Origin: Silvimonas iriomotensis
GTDB taxonomy: Bacteria > Pseudomonadota > Gammaproteobacteria > Burkholderiales > Chitinibacteraceae
Assembly (NCBI RefSeq): GCF_014645535.1
Contig: NZ_BMLX01000004.1
Span: 237,913 to 301,912, forward strand
Length of the DNA stretch: 64,000 nt
Direction of reading: 5' to 3'
The position numbers and the translations under genes were made by a program. This document shows, piece by piece, positions 44,277 through 52,135 of the stretch. Position 1 is the stretch's first letter; every line of letters starts with the position of its first letter. The notes beneath the pieces were generated by a model. That model was not told the DNA's origin and searched no databases. It was given only the letters and a program-made list of their open reading frames with translations.

Positions 44277-44500
44277 GGCACAACTCCTTTTAGAACGTAA
44301 TGAAAAAACGGTATTTTCAGAAAATTATAAAAGGAGTGAATTCAATCAAAACCGGAATGATTTCCTGGCTGGAATCAAATTATTTGATGCCAGCCTGATT
44401 TGGGATTTTTCTGATCCGGATAAATAAAATAATTAAGAATTGGCCTATTTACGAAAAGCCAATCCAGAATAAGGCGGAAATAAAACCAGACATGAAAAGA

Positions 44501-44530
44501 AAAACGGCAGGCGCCAGGCCTGCCGTTTTT
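44501..44530. terminator. Bidirectional rho-independent terminator
   Basis: CGGCAGGC / GCCTGCCG stem flanked by A4 to A5 and T6. On the minus strand it ends the DUF1993 gene, 20 bp past its stop. The A/T-rich DNA at 44300-44460 beside it should hold the promoter of the ureide-type operon. Confidence 0.8.
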
Positions 44531-44552
44531 TATTCGATACCGCAAAAGCCGC

Positions 44553-45068
44553 TCAGCCAGCAGCCCCCGCCAGGAAATCCTTCTTGCCCAGCGGCACGCC
44601 CTTGTGGCGCAGGATGTCGTAGGTGGTGGTGATGTGGAAGTAGAACTGCGGCATGGCGTAGTTCAGCAGGTAGGCCTGGCCGTTGAACTTGCGTTCGTGT
44701 TCGGTGCCAGGGCGGATGACGATTTCGCGTTGCTCGCCGCCTTCAAAACGGCTGGGTTCAATGCTGTTCACATAAGCCAGGGTTTTGGCGATGAGGGCGC
44801 GCAGTTCGGCCAGGGTTTGTTCGGTGTCGTCAAAGCGCGGGACTTCGCTGCTGGAAAGGCGGCCGGCCATGGCTTTGGCGAAGTCGCAGGCGATCTGCAC
44901 CTGGCGGGTGAGCGGGAACATGTCCTCGAAGAGCCGGGCGGTGGTCAGGTCGGCCGGGTTGGTTTGCGTGGCGGCAGCGTGGGCCTCGGCTTTGGCGAGC
45001 AGGTGATCCAGGCTGGCCAGCATTTGTTTGATGACGGGAACCGACGACGCATAAAGCGAGATGGACAT
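44553..45068 (-). CDS. DUF1993 domain protein
   Basis: A 171-aa single-domain DUF1993 protein, helical and cytoplasmic. Typical segments are SVPVIKQMLASLDHLLAKAEAH, RLFEDMFPLTRQVQIACDFAKAMAGRL and YAMPQFYFHITTTYDILRHKGVPLGKKDFL. The fold resembles DinB/YfiT-like four-helix bundles with possible metal-binding His residues (FYFHITTTYDILRH), though activity is not known. A ribosome site AGGAAG precedes the ATG. Monocistronic, with a strong terminator. Confidence 0.88.
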   Translation of the reverse strand: MSISLYASSVPVIKQMLASLDHLLAKAEAHAAATQTNPADLTTARLFEDMFPLTRQVQIACDFAKAMAGRLSSSEVPRFDDTEQTLAELRALIAKTLAYVNSIEPSRFEGGEQREIVIRPGTEHERKFNGQAYLLNYAMPQFYFHITTTYDILRHKGVPLGKKDFLAGAAG

Positions 45069-45224
45069 GAATGCTTCCTGTTGTGTTTATGGGGCTGAAA
45101 CGAACAATGTATAAGCAGGCGATCTGATTCGTCTGTCGGTGTTTGTCTGGCACGACGTCACCTGATGACATGTTTCACAGCTGCGCCGCCCATGGCCAGC
45201 AGGCGCCGCGTCAAAGGTGCGGTT

Positions 45225-45842
45225 TTACTGCGGTACGGTAAAGGCGGCGCGGGCAGCGAGCGCCCTTGAGCGAATCACGCAACCTTGCGCGTGATCGTTC
45301 ACAAGGCCCATGGCCTGCATCAAGGCATACATGGTGGTGGGACCGACAAAACGCCAGCCCTTTTTTTTCAGATCGCGCGAAAGTGCAATGGATTCGGCCG
45401 AGGTGGTTTGCTGACGCAGCCATTCTGGCGTGATCAGTGCGGGGCGGCTGCCGGGGGCGGCTTCATAGCGCCAGAAATACGCGGCCAGCGAGTTTTCTTT
45501 TTCCAGTAGTTGCAGCGCGCACCGGGCATTGTTGATAGTGGCTTCGATCTTGCCCCGGTGTCGCACAATGCCGGGGTCGGCCAGCAAGCGCTGGATATCG
45601 GCCTCGCCAAAGCGGGCCACGTCTTCGATCCGGAACTGCGCAAAGCCGGCGCGAAAAGCCTCGCGCTTGCGCAAGATGGTGATCCAGGACAAACCCGCCT
45701 GGAAGCCTTCCAGGCAGACCTTTTCGAACAGGCGGCGGTCGTCATCCACCGGAAAACCCCATTCATGGTCGTGGTAATGCTGATAGTCGGCAGAACCGGT
45801 GCACCAGGCACAGCGGTCCGGCACGGGTGTGGCGGTGGTCAT
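45225..45842 (-). CDS. tag: DNA-3-methyladenine glycosylase I
   Basis: A 205-aa base-excision repair enzyme removing 3-methyladenine. The start RCAWCTGSADYQHYHDHEWGFPV carries the zinc-ligand Cys and His, and FEKVCLEGFQAGLSWITILRKREAF is the family's most conserved stretch. Length and composition match Tag of E. coli. No ada or alkB gene is nearby, so inducibility cannot be judged. Confidence 0.95.
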   Translation of the reverse strand: MTTATPVPDRCAWCTGSADYQHYHDHEWGFPVDDDRRLFEKVCLEGFQAGLSWITILRKREAFRAGFAQFRIEDVARFGEADIQRLLADPGIVRHRGKIEATINNARCALQLLEKENSLAAYFWRYEAAPGSRPALITPEWLRQQTTSAESIALSRDLKKKGWRFVGPTTMYALMQAMGLVNDHAQGCVIRSRALAARAAFTVPQ

Positions 45843-45955
45843 GGCAAGCCTGCAGGATGGGTAAACCGGACATCATCACGCGGCGTGACGGCAAGGCGCA
45901 CTCCGTTTCTTGCGTTCAACACCGCGTGACGATGAAGCTGGCGGGACGGGCGATG

Positions 45956-47017
45956 TTACTGGGCGGGCACGCCGTCTTTCCAGTGCGGCCAGTCGCTGGC
46001 AATGGCATGCACCAGCGGGTAACCGGCGCGGTACAGGTTCTGTACGGCCGGCACAAAACCGCCCTGTTCCTGATACTTCAGCAGGTTATCGACATCAGAC
46101 ATGCCCTCGGGCGGGCGGTCAAAGTCAGAGCCGGTGCGCAGATCGGCAATCCGGTTCAGATCAACCAGGCCGGCGGCCGCGCCGCGTTTGAGGGCTTCAT
46201 AGGTGGCGTTGTCTTCTTGCTGCGTGGTGCAGTAGGTGCCTTTGCCATCGGTCATGATCTTCGTGAAATCACGCGCGCGCTGACCAAGGCGGGTGCCGGA
46301 AAACCAGGTATCGCCCGCCAGCGTGTCGCACTGGATAACCGATGGTGGCTGGTTGGCAGGCGCATAGGTGTATCTGGCGCGGAAAGCGGCCGCCTCTTTG
46401 CTGTCGGCCAGTTCGACGCCCTTGGACAGCGCCACGGCCCGTTGCAGCAGCGTTTCGTTGAGCTGGAAGACCTCGGTGCGGTAATCCAGCGGTGGTTTCT
46501 CGGAGGGCGATTTGGTGTTGATGCCCAGATAACCGCCTTGCCACTCGGCCGGCGCTTCACGCGCGTCCAGTTCCCACTGGATGCCGAAGTCCACCAGATA
46601 CCGGGCCCAGGCGGCTGAACCGACGGTGCCTTGTTGCGGGTCGATCCCGGCAATGCCGGCGATCAGGAAATAGGTTTTGCTCAGGTCAAACTGGCGCGAC
46701 CACACCAGTGCCGAGACCGATGCGGCGGCGTTGGTGTGGCCCATGCCGGTGGTCATCTGGCAAATGCCGTCGCTGGTGCAGGCCACTGCCGGGTAGTCGG
46801 GCGAGAAACCGGGAATGGCGGTTTTGCGATCAAACCGCAGGTGATCGTGCCAGACCTGCGCTTCAGGCCCGAACATGGAAATGATCATGACCTTGACCGG
46901 CTGGCCGTGAGTCTTTGGTGTTCTGGTTTTTGCCGCCAGGGCAGGCGCTGCTGCCGACAGCGCGATGGCGGCGCTCAGCAAAGCGGGTACAAACGGGGTT
47001 GAAGCAAATCCGGGCAT
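45956..47017 (-). CDS. Purine nucleoside permease (NUP family), periplasmic
   Basis: A 353-aa NUP-family protein with a Sec signal peptide (about residues 1-28, ending PALA). The core has VMIISMFGPEAQVWHDHL, GICQMTTGMGHTNAAASV and YFLIAGIAGIDPQQGTVGSAAWARYLVD, the last resembling the nucleoside phosphorylase fold. The family was described from yeast NUP as purine nucleoside transport. The bacterial versions, exported and without membrane helices, are more likely periplasmic nucleoside-binding or phosphorylase-like enzymes. It fits the purine/ureide theme of this half of the window but is not in the operon. Confidence 0.85.
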   Translation of the reverse strand: MPGFASTPFVPALLSAAIALSAAAPALAAKTRTPKTHGQPVKVMIISMFGPEAQVWHDHLRFDRKTAIPGFSPDYPAVACTSDGICQMTTGMGHTNAAASVSALVWSRQFDLSKTYFLIAGIAGIDPQQGTVGSAAWARYLVDFGIQWELDAREAPAEWQGGYLGINTKSPSEKPPLDYRTEVFQLNETLLQRAVALSKGVELADSKEAAAFRARYTYAPANQPPSVIQCDTLAGDTWFSGTRLGQRARDFTKIMTDGKGTYCTTQQEDNATYEALKRGAAAGLVDLNRIADLRTGSDFDRPPEGMSDVDNLLKYQEQGGFVPAVQNLYRAGYPLVHAIASDWPHWKDGVPAQ

Positions 47018-47254
47018 GGGGCTTTCCGTTGAGATCGTCAGGGCGGCGCTTGAACGCGGGCATGCGCAAGGCTAACCAGGGCGGCACCGGCTGGCTATGG
47101 CGTGTTTGATATAGCCGGCATGCGTCTGGCTGCGCCGTACAAAGATGCCAATGTAGTTGATCTGCCGTACTTTAAAAGGACCGGTCAGCCGCCATCTGCC
47201 CTACGACAATCGGCCAGTGGGTGACGGGCCACCTTTGCACAGGGAGAAGCGCGG

Positions 47255-47920
47255 ATGAAAGTCATGGTTTTTGGCGGTACCGGCATGTTGGGCCAAGGGG
47301 TGCTGCGCGAGTGTTTCAACGCCGCAGATGTCAGCCAGGTCTTGAGCGTCGGCCGTAGCCCGCTGGGCTTGTCGCACGCCAGGCTGCGCGAACTGCAAGT
47401 GCCGGACGCCAGCAAACTGGCCCTGCATGAGGCCTCGCTCAGTGGCTATGACGCGTGCTTCTTTTGCCTTGGCGTGTCGTCCAGCGGCATGAGCGAGGCG
47501 GACTATCACAAGATCACCTACGACTACACCCTGACCGTGGCCAGATTGCTGGCGCGTCTGAACCCGCAGATGACGTTTATCTATGTGTCCGGCGCCGGGA
47601 CAGACAGCACTGAAAAAGGCCGGGTGATGTGGGCGCGGGTGAAAGGGGCGACAGAGAACGCATTGCTGGCGCTGCCGTTCAAGGGCGCGTACATGCTGCG
47701 GCCGGGGATCATCCAGCCATTGCACGGTGCGACCTCCAAAACGAAGTCCTATCGTATTTTCTACACGCTGGCGCGGCCGGTGCTGCCGGTATTGCGCAAG
47801 TTGTTGCCAGGCCAGGTCAGCACGACGGAACAGATCGGCAAAGTCATGCTTGCCCTCGCCCGCCAGGGGAACGCGCACACGGTGCTGGAGAGTTCAGAGA
47901 TCAACCGGATGCCGGTGTAA
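47255..47920 (+). CDS. NAD(P)-binding epimerase/dehydratase-like protein (atypical SDR)
   Basis: A 221-aa Rossmann protein. The N-terminal MKVMVFGGTGMLGQGVLRE is a GxxGxxG nucleotide-binding loop, and YVSGAGTDSTEKGRVMWARVKGATENALLAL has the pattern of atypical SDRs with Tyr/Lys replaced. A strong ribosome site (AGGGAGAA) precedes the ATG. No neighbour suggests a pathway. The same type of protein is widespread and usually annotated only as epimerase; substrate unknown. Confidence 0.85.
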   Translation: MKVMVFGGTGMLGQGVLRECFNAADVSQVLSVGRSPLGLSHARLRELQVPDASKLALHEASLSGYDACFFCLGVSSSGMSEADYHKITYDYTLTVARLLARLNPQMTFIYVSGAGTDSTEKGRVMWARVKGATENALLALPFKGAYMLRPGIIQPLHGATSKTKSYRIFYTLARPVLPVLRKLLPGQVSTTEQIGKVMLALARQGNAHTVLESSEINRMPV

Positions 47921-47967
47921 ACCCGCCGCTTTGGGCATACCCGGGCCCGCCGCGATTGCCCGGCGGC

Positions 47968-47992
47968 AAAAAAAGGCCGGGCAAGCCCGGCC
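47968..47992 (-). terminator. Rho-independent terminator
   Basis: GGCCGGGC / GCCCGGCC stem with a two-base loop; on the minus strand a run of seven T follows. Ends the TauD-type dioxygenase gene. Confidence 0.85.
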
Positions 47993-48022
47993 AGATGATG
48001 GAGTCGGCAACAACGGATGGCC

Positions 48023-48940
48023 TCAGGCCGCGCGTTCCTGCTGGGCCTCGTCGGCGTTGGCTGCCGGGTTGGGCGTCTTGTGCAGGGTGCGGCTTTTTTC
48101 GCCATTGAGCGAGATCGGTACATTGCCGGCCACGGTGACGCGGTGCATGACGCGGTGGGCGTCGCCGTAGTCATTGATGGCGTAATGCTGGGTGGCGCGG
48201 TTGTCCCAGATGGCGACATCACCGGCTTGCCAGCGCCAGCGCACGGTGTTTTCCAGGCGGGTGACGTGGCTTTGCAGCGCGGCGAACAGATGGTTGTAGT
48301 CGTGCGTGGTCAGGCCTTTGAACTTTTGCACAAAGTGCCCCAGCAAAAGGTGACGCTCGCCGGTTTCCGGATGCACGTGGACCACCGGATGCTCGGTTTC
48401 GTACAGCGTGGACGTGAACACCTTGCGGTAGCGGGCCAGCGCTTCGGCACTGGCGTCGGTGCGGTAGGCGGCGTAATCGTATTCGTTGCTGTGAATGGCC
48501 CACAGATTGTCGGCCAGTTGGCGCAGCGGCTCGGGCAGGTCGGTGTAGGCGGTGTGGGTATTGGCCCAGACCGTGTCGCCGCCGGCTTCCGGCACCTTGA
48601 TGGCGCGCAGGATCGACGCTTTCGGATAGGCGTCCACAAACGTCACGTCGGTATGCCAGCTATTGGCGCGGCCGCCGTGGGCGGAATCCAGCTCCAGCAC
48701 ATAATCGGTGCCGTCCACGCTGGGTACGGTCGGGTGTGCGACCGGATCGCCCAGCAACTGGCCAAAGGCTTGCTGGCCGACATCATCCAGGGTTTGCCCA
48801 CGGAAAAAGATCACCTTGTACTGACGCAGCGCGTCCTTGATGGCTGCAACGGTGTCGCTGGAGAGATCGCCAGACAGTTGCAGGCCGCGGATTTCAGCGC
48901 CAATGCGGCCGGCGACCGGGTGGAGGGTGATTTCGCTCAT
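48023..48940 (-). CDS. TauD/TfdA-family 2-oxoglutarate-dependent dioxygenase
   Basis: A 305-aa Fe(II)/2-oxoglutarate enzyme. The iron ligands are His96 and Asp98 (SWHTDVTF) and His252 (WDNRATQHYA), and the 2-oxoglutarate-binding Arg is in HRVMHRVTV; all spacings match TauD. The most similar group by eye is taurine/alkylsulfate dioxygenases, which release sulfite or sulfate from sulfonates or sulfate esters for sulfur supply. No taurine transporter or sulfur regulator is adjacent, so the substrate is uncertain. The ATG at 48940 begins the domain; the long upstream frame to 49147 lies in A/T-rich promoter DNA. Confidence 0.9.
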   Translation of the reverse strand: MSEITLHPVAGRIGAEIRGLQLSGDLSSDTVAAIKDALRQYKVIFFRGQTLDDVGQQAFGQLLGDPVAHPTVPSVDGTDYVLELDSAHGGRANSWHTDVTFVDAYPKASILRAIKVPEAGGDTVWANTHTAYTDLPEPLRQLADNLWAIHSNEYDYAAYRTDASAEALARYRKVFTSTLYETEHPVVHVHPETGERHLLLGHFVQKFKGLTTHDYNHLFAALQSHVTRLENTVRWRWQAGDVAIWDNRATQHYAINDYGDAHRVMHRVTVAGNVPISLNGEKSRTLHKTPNPAANADEAQQERAA

Positions 48941-49529
48941 GATGTATTCCTTCCTGATGCGTCTAAGAGGCGAGCCCGACCTGGCCGGGCCCGGTTTAGT
49001 GGATGAATCAGACTGCGGTTGCAAACAGCATGGAGACCGGTTTACGCCAGCGAAAACCCGGGTTTGCTCAACCAGGTTCTGGCGTCGTATATAATCTAAA
49101 CGGAATAACAAACGTTTATTAAATAATATTTTGCTATATATCAGCAAAAACCGGGCTGCCCGCAGAAAACTGCTTTGGATTCATGGGTTTGGTGGCAGGT
49201 GGTCAGGTCGGCCATTGCGGCAAAGACCACCAGGAAGGACGTGCCGGGATTGAAGCAAGTGGCAAACACACCGCAATCAGGCTTGAGCTGGCACAGCCAG
49301 AGATCGCGCTAATTGTTTGATTTTTACAAGTTTTTCTGTTGCAAATATATCAGCGGCGTGACCCGTTTTGGGGCACAAATACCTGTCAAAACTTGCAGGA
49401 TTGGCCAGCATGACCTGATTTTTGCTTGCAGATTGCCAACGTCAGTGCCAGAAAACCGATTATCAGAGAGTGAAAAGTAGCGTGCGGGCCCGTTTCAAAC
49501 GCGGCTGGCGCGACTACGGGAGTTTGCTC
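48941..49529. other. Divergent intergenic region, A/T-rich
   Basis: About 590 bases between the dioxygenase and the Csu operon. The part at 49085-49145 is strongly A/T-rich, contains the palindrome AAACGTTT, and probably holds the dioxygenase promoter. Nothing else in the region is clear; the Csu operon promoter should lie in the right half. Confidence 0.5.
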
Positions 49530-50072
49530 ATGTGGCGTTCCACGACAAGCATGGTGGTGCTGGCGACGGCGGGCATCGGCGCGTGGGGCACGGCTGCGCA
49601 TGCGGGTTCCATTACCGGCCAGATTGCAGTCGCGCTGCGGGTATCGAGCGGTTGTCAGGTCACGAACGGGGCCAGCGGTAACGACAGTATCGGCAATCTG
49701 GGCACGCTGGATTTCGGTACGGTGTCGCCTACCTGGAATAGCCCGCTGGCGGCCAATTTATCGGGGCAGGGTACGTCCGGACAATTGCAGGTGACCTGCG
49801 CACCGGGCATTACGGCATTTACGGTGACGGTGGATGGTGGTCTGCGTGGTAACCGCACGCTGGGTTATGCGCAAAACACGGTCGCGTACGAGGTTTTCCA
49901 GAACCCGGCGCGCAGTGTGACTTACCCCATTGGCACCCCCAAGACCTTCAACGTGCCGCAAGACGGCTCGGCGGTGACGGTGCCGATTTACGGCGCGGTC
50001 ACGCCTAACCCGTCCACCGCCAAGGTGGCAGGCACGTATGCAGACACGCTGTTGATGACTTTGAATTTCTGA
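49530..50072 (+). CDS. Csu-type pilus subunit (spore coat U domain)
   Basis: A 180-aa secreted protein with a signal peptide ending AAHAGS and one SCPU domain. The domain shows LRVSSGCQVTNG near its start, LGTLDFGTVSPTW in the middle and YADTLLMTLNF at the end, the donor-strand-like C-terminus of archaic pili. The ATG at 49530 has GGGAG 8 bases upstream; the frame continues to 49422 without a signal. First gene of a six-gene operon resembling csuA/B-csuA-csuB-csuC-csuD-csuE of Acinetobacter, and likely the major subunit. Confidence 0.88.
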   Translation: MWRSTTSMVVLATAGIGAWGTAAHAGSITGQIAVALRVSSGCQVTNGASGNDSIGNLGTLDFGTVSPTWNSPLAANLSGQGTSGQLQVTCAPGITAFTVTVDGGLRGNRTLGYAQNTVAYEVFQNPARSVTYPIGTPKTFNVPQDGSAVTVPIYGAVTPNPSTAKVAGTYADTLLMTLNF

Positions 50073-50172
50073 TGTGTTCACGGCGCGGGCCTGTGCCCGT
50101 GGTGCCGGCAGGGAAAACGAAAGCATGGACGCGGCCCGCAAGGGCCCATGCACAGATCGACCGGGGGTTGAG

Positions 50173-50706
50173 ATGAAACACCTTGTCCAGATAATGCTTG
50201 GAGCATGCACGGTACTGACACTGGCGCTGTCGGGCATCGCCATGGGCGGCACGACAACCGGCCAGGTGAATTCCACCATGACGCTGACGGCCGCGTGCCA
50301 GGTCAATGGCAGCACGACCTCCACCGGCGTCAACTTCGGCTCACTGAACTTTGGCAGCCAGACCACGCTGTTCAGCACGGCATCAGCCCAGGTCAACGGC
50401 GGCAGCGGCGCCATCGCGGTGCAGTGCTCACCGGGTTCGGGCGCCACGCTGACCTTCCAGGCCGGGCTGCATGACGCCCAGGTGACCGGCGGCGGTCGCG
50501 CCATGGCCAACGGCGCGGGCAAATTCATTCCCTACGATATTTACTCAGATGCCGGCTACAGCACCGTGCTGGCCAGCGGTTCTTCAGTCAACATCACGGA
50601 AGACGGGACGACACAGACCGTCAATATCTATGGACGCGCCGTCGGCGTGGCCGGGCTGACCCCGGGTACGTATTCCGACGTGATTGCCGTTCAGCTCAAT
50701 TTCTGA
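50173..50706 (+). CDS. Csu-type pilus subunit (spore coat U domain), second
   Basis: A 177-aa SCPU protein with a signal peptide (MKHLVQIMLGACTVLTLALSG...) and the domain signature LTAACQVNG...VNFGSLNFGSQ, closing with GTYSDVIAVQLNF. Starts at 50173 after GGGGGTTGAG, 100 bp downstream of the first subunit gene. Paralogous to its neighbours but clearly diverged, so probably a minor subunit (CsuA/CsuB position). Confidence 0.87.
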   Translation: MKHLVQIMLGACTVLTLALSGIAMGGTTTGQVNSTMTLTAACQVNGSTTSTGVNFGSLNFGSQTTLFSTASAQVNGGSGAIAVQCSPGSGATLTFQAGLHDAQVTGGGRAMANGAGKFIPYDIYSDAGYSTVLASGSSVNITEDGTTQTVNIYGRAVGVAGLTPGTYSDVIAVQLNF

Positions 50707-50773
50707 CCGGCTGATATTCAGCTTCACCTCGCATTGTTGACCTGCACGCCACAAGCCAGCCAGGAGATGCGCG

Positions 50774-51304
50774 ATGGACTGTTTGCCGCTGCTACGGCGC
50801 GGCGCGGTGGTGCTTGCCTTGTGGACAGGGCTGGCCGCCTGCGTCTGCGCGGGGACAACGTCGACCTTTCAGGTAAACGCCACGGTGCAAGCCGGTTGCC
50901 AGGTGAACAACGCCGTCGCACCGACCAGCCTTGGCACCCTGGGGACGCTGGATTTCGGCACGCAATCGGCCTTGTCGACGGCCACGGTCACCAGCAGCCT
51001 GAACCAGAGTGCCTCGATTACCCTGGCCTGCACGCCGGGGGTTGCGCTGAGCATGCAGGTGGATAGTGGCCAGAATTACGCGTCGGGCCGGCGGCTCAAG
51101 CGCACAAGCAATACCGATACCGTGGTTTATCAGTTGTTCAGCAATGCGGCCATGAGTGCGGCGATCCCGGTGAATACGGCAACGGGGATCACCTACAGCA
51201 ATTCGGCCAATATCCAGGTGCCGATTTACGGCCGTGTGCAATTGCCGGGTAATTTGCGTCCCGGCACGTATCAGGACCAGGTCGTCGTGACCTTGCAGTG
51301 GTGA
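50774..51304 (+). CDS. Csu-type pilus subunit (spore coat U domain), third
   Basis: A 176-aa SCPU protein with a signal peptide (hydrophobic GAVVLALWTGLAACVCAG). The domain has VNATVQAGCQVNN and LGTLGTLDFGTQSALS and ends GTYQDQVVVTLQW. A ribosome site AGGAG precedes the ATG. Third subunit in the operon, placed just before the chaperone as CsuB is. Confidence 0.87.
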   Translation: MDCLPLLRRGAVVLALWTGLAACVCAGTTSTFQVNATVQAGCQVNNAVAPTSLGTLGTLDFGTQSALSTATVTSSLNQSASITLACTPGVALSMQVDSGQNYASGRRLKRTSNTDTVVYQLFSNAAMSAAIPVNTATGITYSNSANIQVPIYGRVQLPGNLRPGTYQDQVVVTLQW

Positions 51305-51355
51305 AACAGACAGCAACTGGACAATTTGAACCTATCCGATCTTGCGGAGCACCTC

Positions 51356-52132
51356 ATGGTGGTACGGAACGCGTGGCGCCTGGCCATTGCGCTGATGATC
51401 TCCTTCACTTGCAGCCTTGCCTGCGCGGGCAGTTCTGTCCTGATCTGGCCCATTGATCCCGTCATTGAAAGCGATGCCCGCGCCGGTGCCTTGTGGCTGG
51501 AGAACCGCGGCGCCGACGCCGTGACCCTGCAGATCCGCATCTTTGCCTGGAACCAGAACGGCAAAGACGATACCTATGCCGAACAATCCTCCGTCATTGC
51601 CAGCCCGCCGTTTGCCTCGATTCCGCCCGGTGAGCGGCAACTGGTGCGGCTGACGCGGGTGCAGGCGCCCAAAGCGGGTACCGAAGAAGCCTACCGGCTG
51701 CTGATTGATGAAATCCCCGCCACGCCCCAGGCGGATTCCGCCAGTGATGCGCAATCGGCCGGCATTACCTTCCAGATGCGCTACTCGGTGCCGCTCTTTG
51801 TGTATGGCGATCATTTATGGTTGAAAGAAGACCCGCGCAAAAAACGGGTGACCGCAGAACAGGGCGTGCCACGGCTGACATGGCGGGCGATCCATGAGGA
51901 TGGCAAAAACTGGCTGGAAGTCAGCAACCAGGGCGTGGTCCACGCCCGCCTGACCGAGGTCTCTATCGGTGTACTAGGCCAGCAGCCTTATATGGTGGAT
52001 GGTCTTTTGGGGTATGTGCTGGCAGGCGGCACCATGCGCTGGCCCATGCCGCAGCCGGTTGCACCGCGGGCCGTCATGCGCGCCACTGTCAACGGCGTGG
52101 GCCAGCCAGGTGTCATCACATCCGCCAACTGA
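51356..52132 (+). CDS. Csu-type periplasmic pilus chaperone
   Basis: A 258-aa PapD-like chaperone of the archaic (sigma) class. The signal peptide spans about residues 1-24 (ending ACAG). The G1-strand region PFASIPPGERQLVRLTRVQAP carries the Arg/Lys contact residues, and RYSVPLFVY marks the domain joint. An in-frame TTG exists at 51326, but the ATG at 51356 follows GCGGAGC and starts the signal peptide. Receives secreted SCPU subunits and hands them to the usher encoded 3 bp downstream. Confidence 0.9.
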   Translation: MVVRNAWRLAIALMISFTCSLACAGSSVLIWPIDPVIESDARAGALWLENRGADAVTLQIRIFAWNQNGKDDTYAEQSSVIASPPFASIPPGERQLVRLTRVQAPKAGTEEAYRLLIDEIPATPQADSASDAQSAGITFQMRYSVPLFVYGDHLWLKEDPRKKRVTAEQGVPRLTWRAIHEDGKNWLEVSNQGVVHARLTEVSIGVLGQQPYMVDGLLGYVLAGGTMRWPMPQPVAPRAVMRATVNGVGQPGVITSAN

Positions 52133-52135
52133 TCC

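Noticed and set aside
44125-44427. Plus-strand 100-aa frame over the cysteine hydrolase start
   Set aside because: Mostly antisense to the hydrolase, with no ribosome site; the rest lies in A/T-rich promoter DNA.
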